This document shows, in pieces, positions 29,601 through 37,372 of a stretch of 64,000 bases of DNA. The notes beneath the pieces are model-generated. The model was not told the DNA's origin and searched no databases. It saw nothing but the letters and a program-made list of their open reading frames with translations. Every line of letters begins with the position of its first letter. Within the stretch, counting starts at the first letter, position 1. The stretch comes from Schizochytrium sp. CCTCC M209059. Lineage: Eukaryota > Sar > Bigyra > Thraustochytrida > Thraustochytriidae. The DNA lies in assembly GCA_000818945.1 (NCBI GenBank), contig KN805373.1, forward strand, positions 1-64,000, written 5' to 3'. Made by a program: the position numbers and the translations under genes.

Positions 29601-30488
29601 GATCTGTTCGAGAATGGCTTGGATGGTACTCATGAGGATATCGATGACGGGCTGGACGATCCAGCTAGGAATGCTACCGACGGAAGTGTTCTCCAGACTA
29701 AAGCCGTCCGAGATGGAGAATCTGCAACCAGACTCGTTGTCCAGAAAGTCGAAGCGAGTAGGCGGCGAATAGTCAAAGTCTGGCGAGAAGAAGTTCATCG
29801 CAAAGGAGGCCCCGATGCCTCCCTCCTCAGCGCTCATCTCATTCTTGCGAAGGTAGACCTCAGTATTTCCTGTCACGGTAAAGTAAAAATTGCCAAAGAG
29901 CGGCACTGGGATGCCGAGACGCATATCCTCGAAGCGAAGGCGCCCGAAGCAGTTGACCTTGAGGTCATTGATGCCTGCGTTGACGCGCTGCACATCCTCG
30001 CCGCTGACCCGGTTCAGCGCTCCAAGCGAGAGGTCCACATAGTCGACCTGAGCGTTGTCGCATCTTAGGTCATAGAGCCAGAAATCACCGTCGGACACGA
30101 TATCGCCGATTCTCCGCGTGAAGGTCGACCACAAGTAGGTGATCTCCACTTCGGTGTTCTTGACCCAGTCCGGCATGTCCTCTGCGGCCGCGTAGCATGA
30201 GTCGCTGTAGCTCGGGCATGGGCCCGGGTTTGTGCCGAACTGGATGCCGGCGAGTGCCGCATTGAGCTTTACGAAATCCTGTTGCACCGCGAGTTTGCGT
30301 CTCTCCTTGGCCGGGTCGCTCCTCGCCGCGGCCTCCTCGACCGGGTCCTCGTAGCGCACACGGACCTCGGCCTGGGACGTATCAAATTCCAGGGCTTGCG
30401 TCTGCGCCGCCAGCGTCGTGGCCAGCACCGCGACGACGGCCAGCACGACCCGTCCCACGGCGCTCGCGACGCTCTTCACGCGTGCCAT
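23640..30488 (-). CDS. Giant membrane protein: tandem BPI/TULIP-like ectodomains plus double PqiA/LetA-like membrane module
   Basis: This encodes 2282 residues in one exon. A signal peptide (1 to about 32, VVLAVVAVLATTLAAQT) precedes an ectodomain of about 1610 residues. It holds about five diverged units, each with strand-rich patterns such as NFEFTWGDGTVNL and HTFEWGENLMEL and a Cys pair: 255/298, 556/638, 851/941, 1204/1291 and 1542/1632. First-Cys spacing is about 300-350 residues. The first membrane span (about 1652-1674) is followed by two multi-pass modules. Module 1 (about 1720-1902) has the PqiA order: span, luminal loop, span ending in PHTKSVLLLVAWFTPP, a cytosolic MLEVLDLLGKWSLIDAYVL segment, then a span. 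Module 2 (about 1950-2160) repeats this with EQRSLLFLAEIVAAYEALLV. The bacterial CxxC zinc motifs are absent. The likely role is lipid handling between membranes or leaflets (inference). A second in-frame ATG at 30588-30590 would add 34 residues and bury the signal peptide. Confidence 0.8.
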   Translation of the reverse strand: MARVKSVASAVGRVVLAVVAVLATTLAAQTQALEFDTSQAEVRVRYEDPVEEAAARSDPAKERRKLAVQQDFVKLNAALAGIQFGTNPGPCPSYSDSCYAAAEDMPDWVKNTEVEITYLWSTFTRRIGDIVSDGDFWLYDLRCDNAQVDYVDLSLGALNRVSGEDVQRVNAGINDLKVNCFGRLRFEDMRLGIPVPLFGNFYFTVTGNTEVYLRKNEMSAEEGGIGASFAMNFFSPDFDYSPPTRFDFLDNESGCRFSISDGFSLENTSVGSIPSWIVQPVIDILMSTIQAILEQIMCNLARNSAYADNGSLGPGNEFIAEISNDIAGYKAAGLRGRTEFEQDEALNPGRLPNLEDPNTWASLRTNEIFEAISVGLNDYLGGESSETGFHNDLVINEVVSILTDGTGVYEIADLKEYFELDDYPMAEFGELITRNSLRLIGFRLTDINKFDNFQIFDNGFANPDQFGTPYEHTAVTNLRLANFRFDLTWDIEMRPGDWMKTSKTTLERFTFGTGIGFQGLEMEITSYQLFQQDKLFALQVGQLVGENFAGMDVLRCAFTTFDHFRVSGLQGSADLLEDFSVVNFFDLNALVLDVMDVVNTLFKPTFANDFPYILENYVRPQLNDYLDNTVFVDAPPVCPSYVPLTYAGNDRFFNLTDTLAIDAVKNLVDNLIGGDPILRNSVDINALIQATLRYLVFDRPDGAINNDPDSAYIFENPSDGTWEAFPTILVSEQYGGDIFVIDVGPFRVTDLNSIWRFLLQPAPTDDYAMNFEFTWGDGTVNLQNGSVAQVGYLGFELPISLDASVSGQKWADEDFAIRLELQLEFSGVLGLEVLKNEVFQSEIGNLLTLQCLLAVLESHSLDQFEINVNDYTYGFVFPNGPQQFTAYRIGAAFEAWNQKLQTNEYQDTIEYFLNYVIDRVQNETIKLFNTEFDPPYTRSECLTQTDPLNGTIFASALPLPSLGDISDFLRQGTTEQPNPRGDDPASWERPVVNNEPVYDLTGENNAYIAALSASITAESLQLTLQDLARTVADPRYPSILDPLYKVFELEVDNSTTLRLDMSSYNYEPDTEGLIPGFKFKLKDIVVRNVDRLTNVDVLKPYTSDEGDEAKFTTQHTFEWGENLMELNFGFELETAAIVFNASAGPDDVLHDDVDVVLRLGNVSLEALFAAAVNQTDLSLVQMGEIIYFNETTNSFGIRADAFNCTIKRLMYEGGFFVPQFQAYVPDVYGPDITTNGSFLSQEARDVVELLVELLVAVFRKQVPNFTQGPVRDLINAELDSIVSEAKLKEDCTGVEYPDYNVTGRFMNFSASTFPPRMKELIQIDLLNPVSSININKMLDRYVNNVKVGVFDLFNATELYYNGLSLGLATWYVGDFKFEGLGTGAEGAAEVTKLRLFDTTDYTYKDPYTTTTAFTTRGALEISFALTYEFDDLFVEKSGGGRRRRQLPEAPGAGGGGSNDVSVSSSASFFEEEHEHQDRSLVHGQSRALEETRFVKNELRMGMRLTDLDFGLDLLHRIDIQQFLDLRLGNVLDLYYKPSNVPCLLSIFDEEGLRIQDFNFTAEQVRLTARCEGECTSPMLETLQDAGAITDDRASADLTAGFNTIVQAVTALAGQSDAQEYVDLAIATARRECTGIEFTFDPLEKQELTDAASLMGYVGVGILGGAIAAGLFLMPLHARRRNQLMYLAFHRLQEKNHGDLSGKGDDLLLVERRLSSMFRHPLVSTIPKFAVPFFILVAVALFIAANIGTVGATVKLTMSIAGDTTQSLPILQFTLASSINDMWNAGTYPLALIIFVASGAWPHTKSVLLLVAWFTPPTLLSHKRRGSMLEVLDLLGKWSLIDAYVLVMLQVAFRFYITSTYVAQLDFLPDDVFIVDVIVEPGLSIYLFVIATMLALVVNQYMIAKHRSVIAQDEDLEDRLNDLNTEPIAVAKQALHRHVFLVPDERNLLYGFSPGAKLAAGGLVCVSGLLILVGSFLNLISFTYKGIAGAMIGVLQPELQRRSYTSVGIATAISEGIPSDDAVAQLAVAFLQIVYVLFTLVAPIILCLLLLVLLYVPLHEREQRSLLFLAEIVAAYEALLVLLVAIVAAALEVSQLAQFIVESGTGDACEYIVEPLLFIGLSEEDALCFDVVAVIEGTSAVLIGGIFMLLCTEFYVFRMVRAALNDRTWQVRNRLDKHGVCPKLVEGRWPSAFLLRNSVRPVSRIRAVQHNSFSSYPSVRDGQVAPAVFVDANDDDGYNEFRGIDEYDASLGSNFFSGNRSQISEVSSRNPSFVGGSGRNIDV

Positions 30489-31960
30489 CCTGCCTGCGCC
30501 GGGCGGCCAGCCTTCTTGCCCTTGACGTATCGCGTTGATTGTTTGCCGCTCCTCACTTCGCTTCACTTCCCTCCGCTCGCACCGTCGCATTACACGCCGA
30601 CGCCATCCAGACGGGGCTCTCCTCCTCCTCCTCGTCCTCCTGCTGGTAAGTACCGTACCGCGGGTACGTACGCGGGCACGTGTCCCCTCTCCTCAGCTTG
30701 GCCCGAATTAGGTCTTGCGCCCGAGGCTTCTTTCTACCAGCAACTCATCTCTGGTCACTCCCTGTGGTGCCCGGCATGGATGGGTGACAGTGGGTGAATG
30801 AAGGAATGAAGGAATGAAGGAATGATGGAATGAATGAATGAATGAATGCCACACCATTCGTGACGTGTGTGTCAAGGGACCACATGGATGGACTTAGCAC
30901 TCCTCCGTCGTCCATTTCCTGCCCACTGCACAGCGCGCACAACACGGCGCCCCCTCGTCGTCACTGGCAGAAAGAGGGAGGGAGATCAGCCAGCCAGGCC
31001 GCGGGCTGCCGCAAGCTAACTCAGATGTGCAGGCTGGCGGTGCTACTAGGAGGGGGGAGGAGTAGTAAACCGCAACCAGCCGCGGCTGCGGCTTTCCAGT
31101 ATCGCGCGATCTCGATTGTGATCGCTGCTGGTCCAGCTCCGCCATCGTAGACACTAACGTGAACACCCGCTTTCCGCGCTTAGGGGTCGCGGGCACGCGC
31201 TGCTGCTTTAAGCAATTGCAAAAGGCGGCGAGTCCGCTGTCGTCCGTCTACCTATCCATCCATGCAGCCATCCACGAAGCCATCATCCATAAAGACATCA
31301 TGATGCATGGTCGAGCATCATCTGCCCGCTGCGATCACCGGCGCCGGGTTTCGGGTTCGCGCCGCGGATTCGGACCGGCAGCGGCCACTGCGTGCGGCCG
31401 CGGCCGCGCCCGCGGGGACGTACTACGGTACCGGCGGAAGCGAAGGATTCCCCGGGAGGACTGTACGCGCAGGGACGGCGAATCTGTTTGTCCGATGGAG
31501 AGGTACATCGTGCACGGTAACATCCTGAACACCAGAAAAGGGATTGGGGTATCCGGGAGAGGAAAGACCTCGATTGGATTTGTCCCGCGTTTTGGGGGAC
31601 CGCGGACGCGCGAGTAGAAGAAAGAAGCGCGAAAGACGGACGCTGTGCAGGCAAGGAGAGGCCGGCTCGCGAGCAAACGGATGCGCGAGGGCTCGCTCGC
31701 TCGCTCGCTCGGTCGCTCGCTCACTCGGTCGCTTGTTCGTTCATTTGTTTGTTCATTCGTTCGTTTGATCATTCGTTCTCGTCTCTCGACGCGCTTCGCG
31801 TGAAGCATAGACGTCGCGAGCCTCGTTTCCTTTTGCGCGGGGCGCGGAAAGATTAAGCTGCGACGTTCGTCCTCGAGCAGAGCAAGTTGAAGTCTGCGTG
31901 CCTTCGCCTTCGCCTTCGCCGTTGTCCTCGCCTTTGCATCGCCTGCTTGCCTGCAGCACG
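30489..31960. other. 1.5-kb divergent promoter region
   Basis: This separates the giant membrane gene (-) from the U-box/WD40 gene (+). It contains GAATGAAG-type repeats (30793-30848), a GATG/CATCC-rich stretch (31250-31305) and CTCG tetranucleotides (31695-31745). No gene is supported. Confidence 0.55.
30793..30848. repeat. GAATGAAG/GAATGAAT short repeat tract
   Basis: Four aaggaatg-type octamers are followed by four gaat tetramers. Confidence 0.85.
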
Positions 31961-33826
31961 ATGAGCGACAAGGACAATGAGCTCGACAACTGGACGTGCC
32001 CAATCCTTCAAACCATTATGCGAGACCCCGTCGTCGCTGCAGATGGACACACGTACGAGCGAGCAGCGATGGAAGAGTGGTTCCGGAGCTGCAATGACGC
32101 TCAGGTGACCTCGCCCATGACGGGGTTTCCCCTGCCAAGTAGGATCCTCTTTGCCAATCACAACTTACGCAAGTCCATTGCGGACTATGTCGCGCGAAAT
32201 CCGGATGCCGAAAAAGATATGACGACCAAGGAGGAAATCGCAGCCCTCGTGGAACGCTTCCGCTCGGGCGGCGAAGCACGCCCCGACTCACCACCCCTCA
32301 TTGACTTGCGCTCTGACGCAGAAATTGCCGCTGCGAACGCAGCAGCAGCCAAAGAAGCTTCAGCGGCATCAGCACCCCTCGATACCTCGAACGGCGCGCA
32401 GGTTCATATAGTTCGGCCGCCGCAAACTTCAGGCGCTTACGCGGCGAGCGCGAGCGCAGCTCCCCCCACTGCTGCAGCTGTCGCAACTCGTGCCAGCTAC
32501 ACGCTCGTTCCGCCATCGACTTTACTTATTGGGTCGCGAATCTCTCATCATAGCCAGTCAAATGAACTTGACCTTTGGGAGGCCGATGACAGAGGGTTCT
32601 TCAGGTCTCGCGCTCGAACGAGAATGAGCAATAACGCAACGTTTACATGCGCTGCCATGCTTCGGGTGCCCAGCAGTGATGTAGACCGCAACATGGAGCG
32701 GCAATTCGTCGTCACAGGCGGCTCTTCAGGCGCTTTGTCCGTGTGGGCTTATGCACACCGAAATGGCCCAAAACTCGATTGCATTCAGACAAACGCATCG
32801 CTCGCCCGCGCTCACTCTGAGGGTGTCACCTGCGTTTCCAGCTGGGCGCACAGCGTTTCAATTGACGAGCCCGCAAGTCGACCCATTCTGGTCAGCGGCT
32901 CGCGCGATCGCTCAGTGAAAATTTGGCGCGCGGCGACTGCAGTACCCTCAGCGGGTGGGTCTTGGAATTTTGACCTCGCCGCCAATCTCGAGAAACATAC
33001 TGATTTCGTAACTTGCTGTGAAATTGAAGTGGGATCTGGAACGCTCGTTACGGGTGGCGGGGACTGGAAGACGTGTCTGTGGGACCTCCACCGTCTCGAT
33101 GCGGGATGTATTAGCGAGTTTGAGGCTCATTCGTACGCCGTGCGATGCTGCGCGTGGTCTACCTCGGGTCAGTACGCGGTGAACGGGTACGAGCATGGAC
33201 ATCGTGCAGGGGCTTCAGGACTTGTTTCGGCTGCAGGAGCCTGTTTTGCCTCTGGTGGCGATGACGAAATGGTCTACGTGACGGACCCGCGAGCAAGCGG
33301 CAATGGTAGGGTCGCGCAACTCTCCACGGGCGCTGCCGTGCTAAGCATGTGCTGGGGCCCCACCGACGATGCCCCGGGCGCGCTGCCTTGGCTCGCTGCG
33401 GGCGGTGGGGTACCTCTCGATTCCTTCAACGCAAGTTCTGACAATATTGGTGGATGGGTTCGCGTCTGGGATCCTCGCATGTGGAAACCTGTCGGCGATT
33501 GCTGTAGTTTTGGAGCGACCCCCATTGAAGACCCTTCTGGCGCTGTTTACGATGCGGCTGCCAGTTCTCGAACCCTTCAGGTGCACCGCGCGTCGAGCTC
33601 GGAGTGGGAATCGGACAAATCTCGCGAGGCGCACTCTACAATGGTCTCCGGCCTTTCCCCCGTTCGGGTTGCCGACGGCTCAATCGCTCTGGCAAGTGTC
33701 GGTGATGACCACTTTCTGCGTCTTTGGAAACTTCCTCGCGGTGTAGGGGACAGCATGCTCAAGCCTGCACTTTTGCAGGCTATCCGGACCAACTCCTCAC
33801 CGTGCTATGTCGGGCTCTTGGCTTAA
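31961..33826 (+). CDS. U-box E3 ubiquitin ligase-like protein with C-terminal WD40 repeats
   Basis: This 621-residue protein starts with a U-box (about residues 10-80): WTCPILQTIMRDPVVAADGH, TYERAAMEEWF and the NHNLRKSI helix, the fold that recruits E2 enzymes. An Ala/Ser-rich linker (about 90-190) leads to WD40 repeats (about 230-620), with blades recognisable at ILVSGSRDRSVKIWR, LVTGGGDWKTCLWDLH, CFASGGDDEMVYV and ALASVGDDHFLRLWKLP. The order is U-box then WD40 as in PRP19, but the PRP19 coiled coil is missing and the U-box is closer to the WDSUB1/plant PUB type. The propeller probably selects the substrate. One blade carries an insertion of about 22 residues. The first ATG is 31961; upstream only a GTG is in frame. 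Confidence 0.85.
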   Translation: MSDKDNELDNWTCPILQTIMRDPVVAADGHTYERAAMEEWFRSCNDAQVTSPMTGFPLPSRILFANHNLRKSIADYVARNPDAEKDMTTKEEIAALVERFRSGGEARPDSPPLIDLRSDAEIAAANAAAAKEASAASAPLDTSNGAQVHIVRPPQTSGAYAASASAAPPTAAAVATRASYTLVPPSTLLIGSRISHHSQSNELDLWEADDRGFFRSRARTRMSNNATFTCAAMLRVPSSDVDRNMERQFVVTGGSSGALSVWAYAHRNGPKLDCIQTNASLARAHSEGVTCVSSWAHSVSIDEPASRPILVSGSRDRSVKIWRAATAVPSAGGSWNFDLAANLEKHTDFVTCCEIEVGSGTLVTGGGDWKTCLWDLHRLDAGCISEFEAHSYAVRCCAWSTSGQYAVNGYEHGHRAGASGLVSAAGACFASGGDDEMVYVTDPRASGNGRVAQLSTGAAVLSMCWGPTDDAPGALPWLAAGGGVPLDSFNASSDNIGGWVRVWDPRMWKPVGDCCSFGATPIEDPSGAVYDAAASSRTLQVHRASSSEWESDKSREAHSTMVSGLSPVRVADGSIALASVGDDHFLRLWKLPRGVGDSMLKPALLQAIRTNSSPCYVGLLA

Positions 33827-33968
33827 TGACGAAAAAGGTGTGAGCGCTAATATGCTTAGCACGCACGTTTGCAGCTCTCTTTGCTGAGAGAACTGTTAGG
33901 GTGTCACCTCGAAAGTCGCGTCTGCATGTGCAAAATATTCTTTGATTCGGGTATCTTGGCCGTTTGAC

Positions 33969-33974
33969 AATAAA
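33969..33974 (+). terminator. AATAAA polyadenylation signal of the U-box/WD40 gene
   Basis: An AATAAA hexamer lies 143 bases after the stop, inside the 225-bp convergent spacer with the sulfatase gene. Confidence 0.55.
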
Positions 33975-34030
33975 GCTATCATACCGACTACAAGCCAATC
34001 CTCGCGTAAAAGCTTACAACTCAAGTCTAT

Positions 34031-34036
34031 TTTATT
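34031..34036 (-). terminator. AATAAA polyadenylation signal of the double sulfatase gene
   Basis: AATAAA on the minus strand lies about 16 bases past the stop at 34052. The two convergent genes' signals are only about 60 bases apart. Confidence 0.5.
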
Positions 34037-34051
34037 ATCGTTATTTCCTTT

Positions 34052-37000
34052 TTACAAATTGTCGTCATCAAACACAAAGGGAAAACGAAAGAGATCGTCG
34101 CGACCAATTTGCGTGCGTTTAACGCGCAAATATGGCTCCCCCACAGGCAGCGACGAGTTTGCCAGCCACTGTCGACATTGTACGAGCTGCTGTCGACGCT
34201 TTGCTCGCGCTTTACGCGATGGCGCGTACGCTTGATCGTAGTTATCCGAGTGCAAATAGTCAATAAGAGCCTGTGTCATGCGCTTTGCTTCTTCAGGAAA
34301 GTCCCCGAGAACGCTCGTCATCTCGGCTGGATCGGCCTCGAGGTCATAGAGCTCGATTGGGTCCAGCTTCCGAGGAATCGTCTGGCGCGGATCACGAGGT
34401 TCTGCATAAAGCTTAAAACGTCCTCTTCGAACTGCGAAGCGCGCACTGTGGGCCATGCAGTCCGCTCCATGAGCCCATCCTCGAAACTCAAAGAGAAGAC
34501 TACGAGCCTCATTGGCCGAGAAAAGGTCGACACCTTCAACGGCGCTTGTTAAGCTGGTATTGAGTGAAATGCCCGCATATCGGGCCACCGTTGGTAAAAT
34601 GTCTGCCGTCATTCCGGGTCGAGACCACAGCGTATTTGCGGCAAGCCCAGGTCCGCGCATCACAAGCGGGACACGAAGCCCTCCTTCGTACAAGGAGCGC
34701 TTGCCGCCACGAAACGGCCCTGCAGACCCTTGGCTCGCAAAGTAGACGCCCGCATTTTCAGGACCGTTGTCCGATAAGTAGACAATGAGTACATCATCGC
34801 GCAAGCCCTGGCTGTCGATCCAGTCGACAAGTCGCCCAACTTGCTGGTCATGGTCCTTCAAGAGAGCGCGGTAAATTTGCATTGGCAAGTGTGAGTCTGC
34901 TGCCTCATTTGGAAATCGTTCCTTCTCGGCAAGGGAAGTAAATTGTCGTCCTGGAAACGGCAGTCTGGCAAACCCGAGGCCAAGTTCGTGTGCCTGCTGG
35001 CCATCTTCAGCCAGGTTAAGCGGCGCATGCGCGTTCTGAAACCAGACATTGACAAAGAACCTTTCCTTGCGCTCGACACGTGCACGTAAGAATTCAATTG
35101 TCCGCGTGACCACATCGCGTTGAATATGCGAAGCAAAGTACAAATCGTTGTGCTCGTACGTGGCCGAGCCCGGTAGCACTCCTTTAGACGCTGAATACAC
35201 TTTGGCTTCGTCGATGCCATACGATGGATGCAAAGGCGACCGATGGGCCTCGGTTTTGGGCAAGTTACCAAGGTGCCACTTGCCAAAGTGACCCGTGACA
35301 AAGCCTGCCTCGCGAAAAAGCCTACTAAGATACACGTTGGGACGAGCACGTGGGACAATCGGGTCCTGTAATGGTGCTTGCGCATTCGTGGGCGGTTCAT
35401 CCGTAGCTGCGCCCAGATATGGCGTCACGCCAAAATACTCGCTCTCTGCTGTCGAAGTTGCTGTTTGCCAGTGCATCGCCACAGCGCTGTGAAACGGATA
35501 TCGACCCGTCATGAGCGAGGCGCGCGTGGGCGAGCAAACCGCCGCGTTGGCATAAAAGTTGGAAAATACCACCCCCTGACTCGCGAGTCGATCCAAGAAT
35601 GGAGTGTTTGGTCGGAAAACAGAACTTCCAGCGCGGTTCCTGTAGCTGTCGCCATTGTCATGAGGCTCACTTTGTACTGGGGCATTGAAACCGGACAGGT
35701 CACCAAATCCCAAGTCGTCCGCAAGCATGATGATGATACCACGTACATTTTTCTGTGCAGCCCTTGCTTCGTTCTCTTGGGCGGAAGTCATTTTTTGTCG
35801 TGTGGAGAAGGCAGCCTCAAAGTGCTCCCGACAGCTACCTCGCACGCTCGCACGTGGTGTCGTATCAGGGTACATTTCCGCGTGCCATATTTGAAGACCT
35901 GCAATGTGACGTGCGACTATACTTTGCAGTTTGGACACCTTGATGAGATTAGCTCGCTCGTAGTGGCCCTGGTGCGCCGCGCCTTCGTCATGAACTTGGA
36001 AAAGCTCCACATGCAATGGGTTGGATACATTGCCGAGTTCGCTCGGCTCGAGGAAAAGTTTGTATTTGTGGTCATACATGATGGCGAGGCGCGGCGCCAC
36101 CTCGATGCAATGGCTGTCTGGCGTGGGCTCTCGCCACTCCCAAACGAGCGGACCACGTCGTAGAGGGAGAGATCCTGGCCCTAAAAAATACGCCGAGTGG
36201 TCGATGCCGTCTCGCTCGGCCGATCCTTTTAACGTTGGTATTCCGAAAAAGGATACACATGTGGGTGCCCAATCAAGAGCGCTCACGAGATGCGGTCGGC
36301 TTTGAGGCGTAGGAGAGACCACGGGTGGGCTCGTCCAGACCAGAAATGGCACGCGAATACCGCCGTCGTAAAGCGAACGTTTCTTGCCTCGATAGTGCGT
36401 GCTTCCAGCGGCGTGGCCATAGATTTCGGGAGTCTCGGGTCCATTTGTGCTCGAAACCGCGGCCAGAAATGGTACGTTTGACGCCGTTGCAAAGAGCGTG
36501 TCGATCAAATTTCCAACGAGCTCGCGCTCTCTGCGTTTGTTCGCTCGATGAATCATGCGAGGACATGATTTGTATCGATGAGGATGCGTTTTCCGTCTGC
36601 GAATGTCGCGGCAGGTGGGCGAATCGTCCGAGACGCCAGGCTCGCGCTCGAGCAGCTCGCGCGCCCAAGATCCGGACTCGAAGGCGAGATCAACAGGCGG
36701 GAGCCACACTTGTGCATAAAATCGTTCACCCGCGTCTACGCAGCGCTTAATAAAGTGCTGTGCTGCGTGCACAGCTTGCTGCGCGTCTGCCGTGATGAGA
36801 TGGTCGTCGGTGTCCGCGGCAATGTCAGAGGGGAGATCCCAAGTTCCAAAATGGCCAACTTTGACATTGGCGGCGCGCAGGGTTTGTAGTAGCGCGTTGT
36901 GATCCTCTGGTATAAGGGAGTAGTCAGATATATCTTGGGCATGAAGCGTACCATGGCGGGAGGGATGCTGGCCCGTGATCCAGGCAAGTTGAGATGGCAA

Positions 37001-37372
37001 CGTGTCGGGGCTGGCGACACGGAAACTCGTATACGACGTCGGTCGTGAACTTGTGACATTGTTTCCTCGAGGAATTGCAGCAGGACCCTCGGCCGCAAGG
37101 TCACCGGTGCCAACGTCTGGTAAGAGGACCAAGAGCACGCCGTCCAAGGTTTGGCTTGACCGCGAAGAATGAGCTTGGGCGTCGTGCCCTTGCGACTCAG
37201 AAAAGATTTCAACGAGGATAGTGCTATTAAGCGCCTGGGCTTGACGCCATCGAATGAGACAATCAATCAGCACGACGACCGCAAAGCCGAGGAGGATGCT
37301 CATGCACGCGCGGCGTTCGACGCGTTTTCCACCCGTATCCTTTTCGAGTGGCGCGACTTTGGCGAGGCGCAT
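34052..37372 (-). CDS. Double-domain sulfatase: inactive N-terminal and active C-terminal sulfatase domains
   Basis: This 1106-residue protein has an N-terminal signal anchor (about 24-45, ILLGFAVVVLIDCLIRW) and two sulfatase domains (about 75-510 and 540-1060). The second looks active: ADDLGFGDLSG metal-site segment, formylglycine motif CSPTRASLMTGR with Cys613, GKWHLG and YLSDNGPENAGVYFASQGS. It should hydrolyse sulfate esters in the secretory pathway or outside the cell after Cys conversion to formylglycine. The first domain keeps the outline (ITGQHPSRHG, HFGTWDLP, RGKKRSLYDGGIRVPFLVW) but has Thr124 for the catalytic Cys, Gln128 for the motif Arg, PDVG for DDLG, GTW for GKW and STNGPE for SDNGPE, so it is a pseudo-sulfatase. 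The start is the first ATG (37370-37372); the ATG at 37303 is an alternative (see TATA note). Substrate is unknown. Confidence 0.88.
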   Translation of the reverse strand: MRLAKVAPLEKDTGGKRVERRACMSILLGFAVVVLIDCLIRWRQAQALNSTILVEIFSESQGHDAQAHSSRSSQTLDGVLLVLLPDVGTGDLAAEGPAAIPRGNNVTSSRPTSYTSFRVASPDTLPSQLAWITGQHPSRHGTLHAQDISDYSLIPEDHNALLQTLRAANVKVGHFGTWDLPSDIAADTDDHLITADAQQAVHAAQHFIKRCVDAGERFYAQVWLPPVDLAFESGSWARELLEREPGVSDDSPTCRDIRRRKTHPHRYKSCPRMIHRANKRRERELVGNLIDTLFATASNVPFLAAVSSTNGPETPEIYGHAAGSTHYRGKKRSLYDGGIRVPFLVWTSPPVVSPTPQSRPHLVSALDWAPTCVSFFGIPTLKGSAERDGIDHSAYFLGPGSLPLRRGPLVWEWREPTPDSHCIEVAPRLAIMYDHKYKLFLEPSELGNVSNPLHVELFQVHDEGAAHQGHYERANLIKVSKLQSIVARHIAGLQIWHAEMYPDTTPRASVRGSCREHFEAAFSTRQKMTSAQENEARAAQKNVRGIIIMLADDLGFGDLSGFNAPVQSEPHDNGDSYRNRAGSSVFRPNTPFLDRLASQGVVFSNFYANAAVCSPTRASLMTGRYPFHSAVAMHWQTATSTAESEYFGVTPYLGAATDEPPTNAQAPLQDPIVPRARPNVYLSRLFREAGFVTGHFGKWHLGNLPKTEAHRSPLHPSYGIDEAKVYSASKGVLPGSATYEHNDLYFASHIQRDVVTRTIEFLRARVERKERFFVNVWFQNAHAPLNLAEDGQQAHELGLGFARLPFPGRQFTSLAEKERFPNEAADSHLPMQIYRALLKDHDQQVGRLVDWIDSQGLRDDVLIVYLSDNGPENAGVYFASQGSAGPFRGGKRSLYEGGLRVPLVMRGPGLAANTLWSRPGMTADILPTVARYAGISLNTSLTSAVEGVDLFSANEARSLLFEFRGWAHGADCMAHSARFAVRRGRFKLYAEPRDPRQTIPRKLDPIELYDLEADPAEMTSVLGDFPEEAKRMTQALIDYLHSDNYDQAYAPSRKARAKRRQQLVQCRQWLANSSLPVGEPYLRVKRTQIGRDDLFRFPFVFDDDNL

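Noticed and set aside
33172..33236. Possible intron in the U-box/WD40 gene at an insertion within a WD blade
   Set aside because: Candidate donor and acceptor pairs give lengths that are not multiples of three and would break the downstream WD40 frame.
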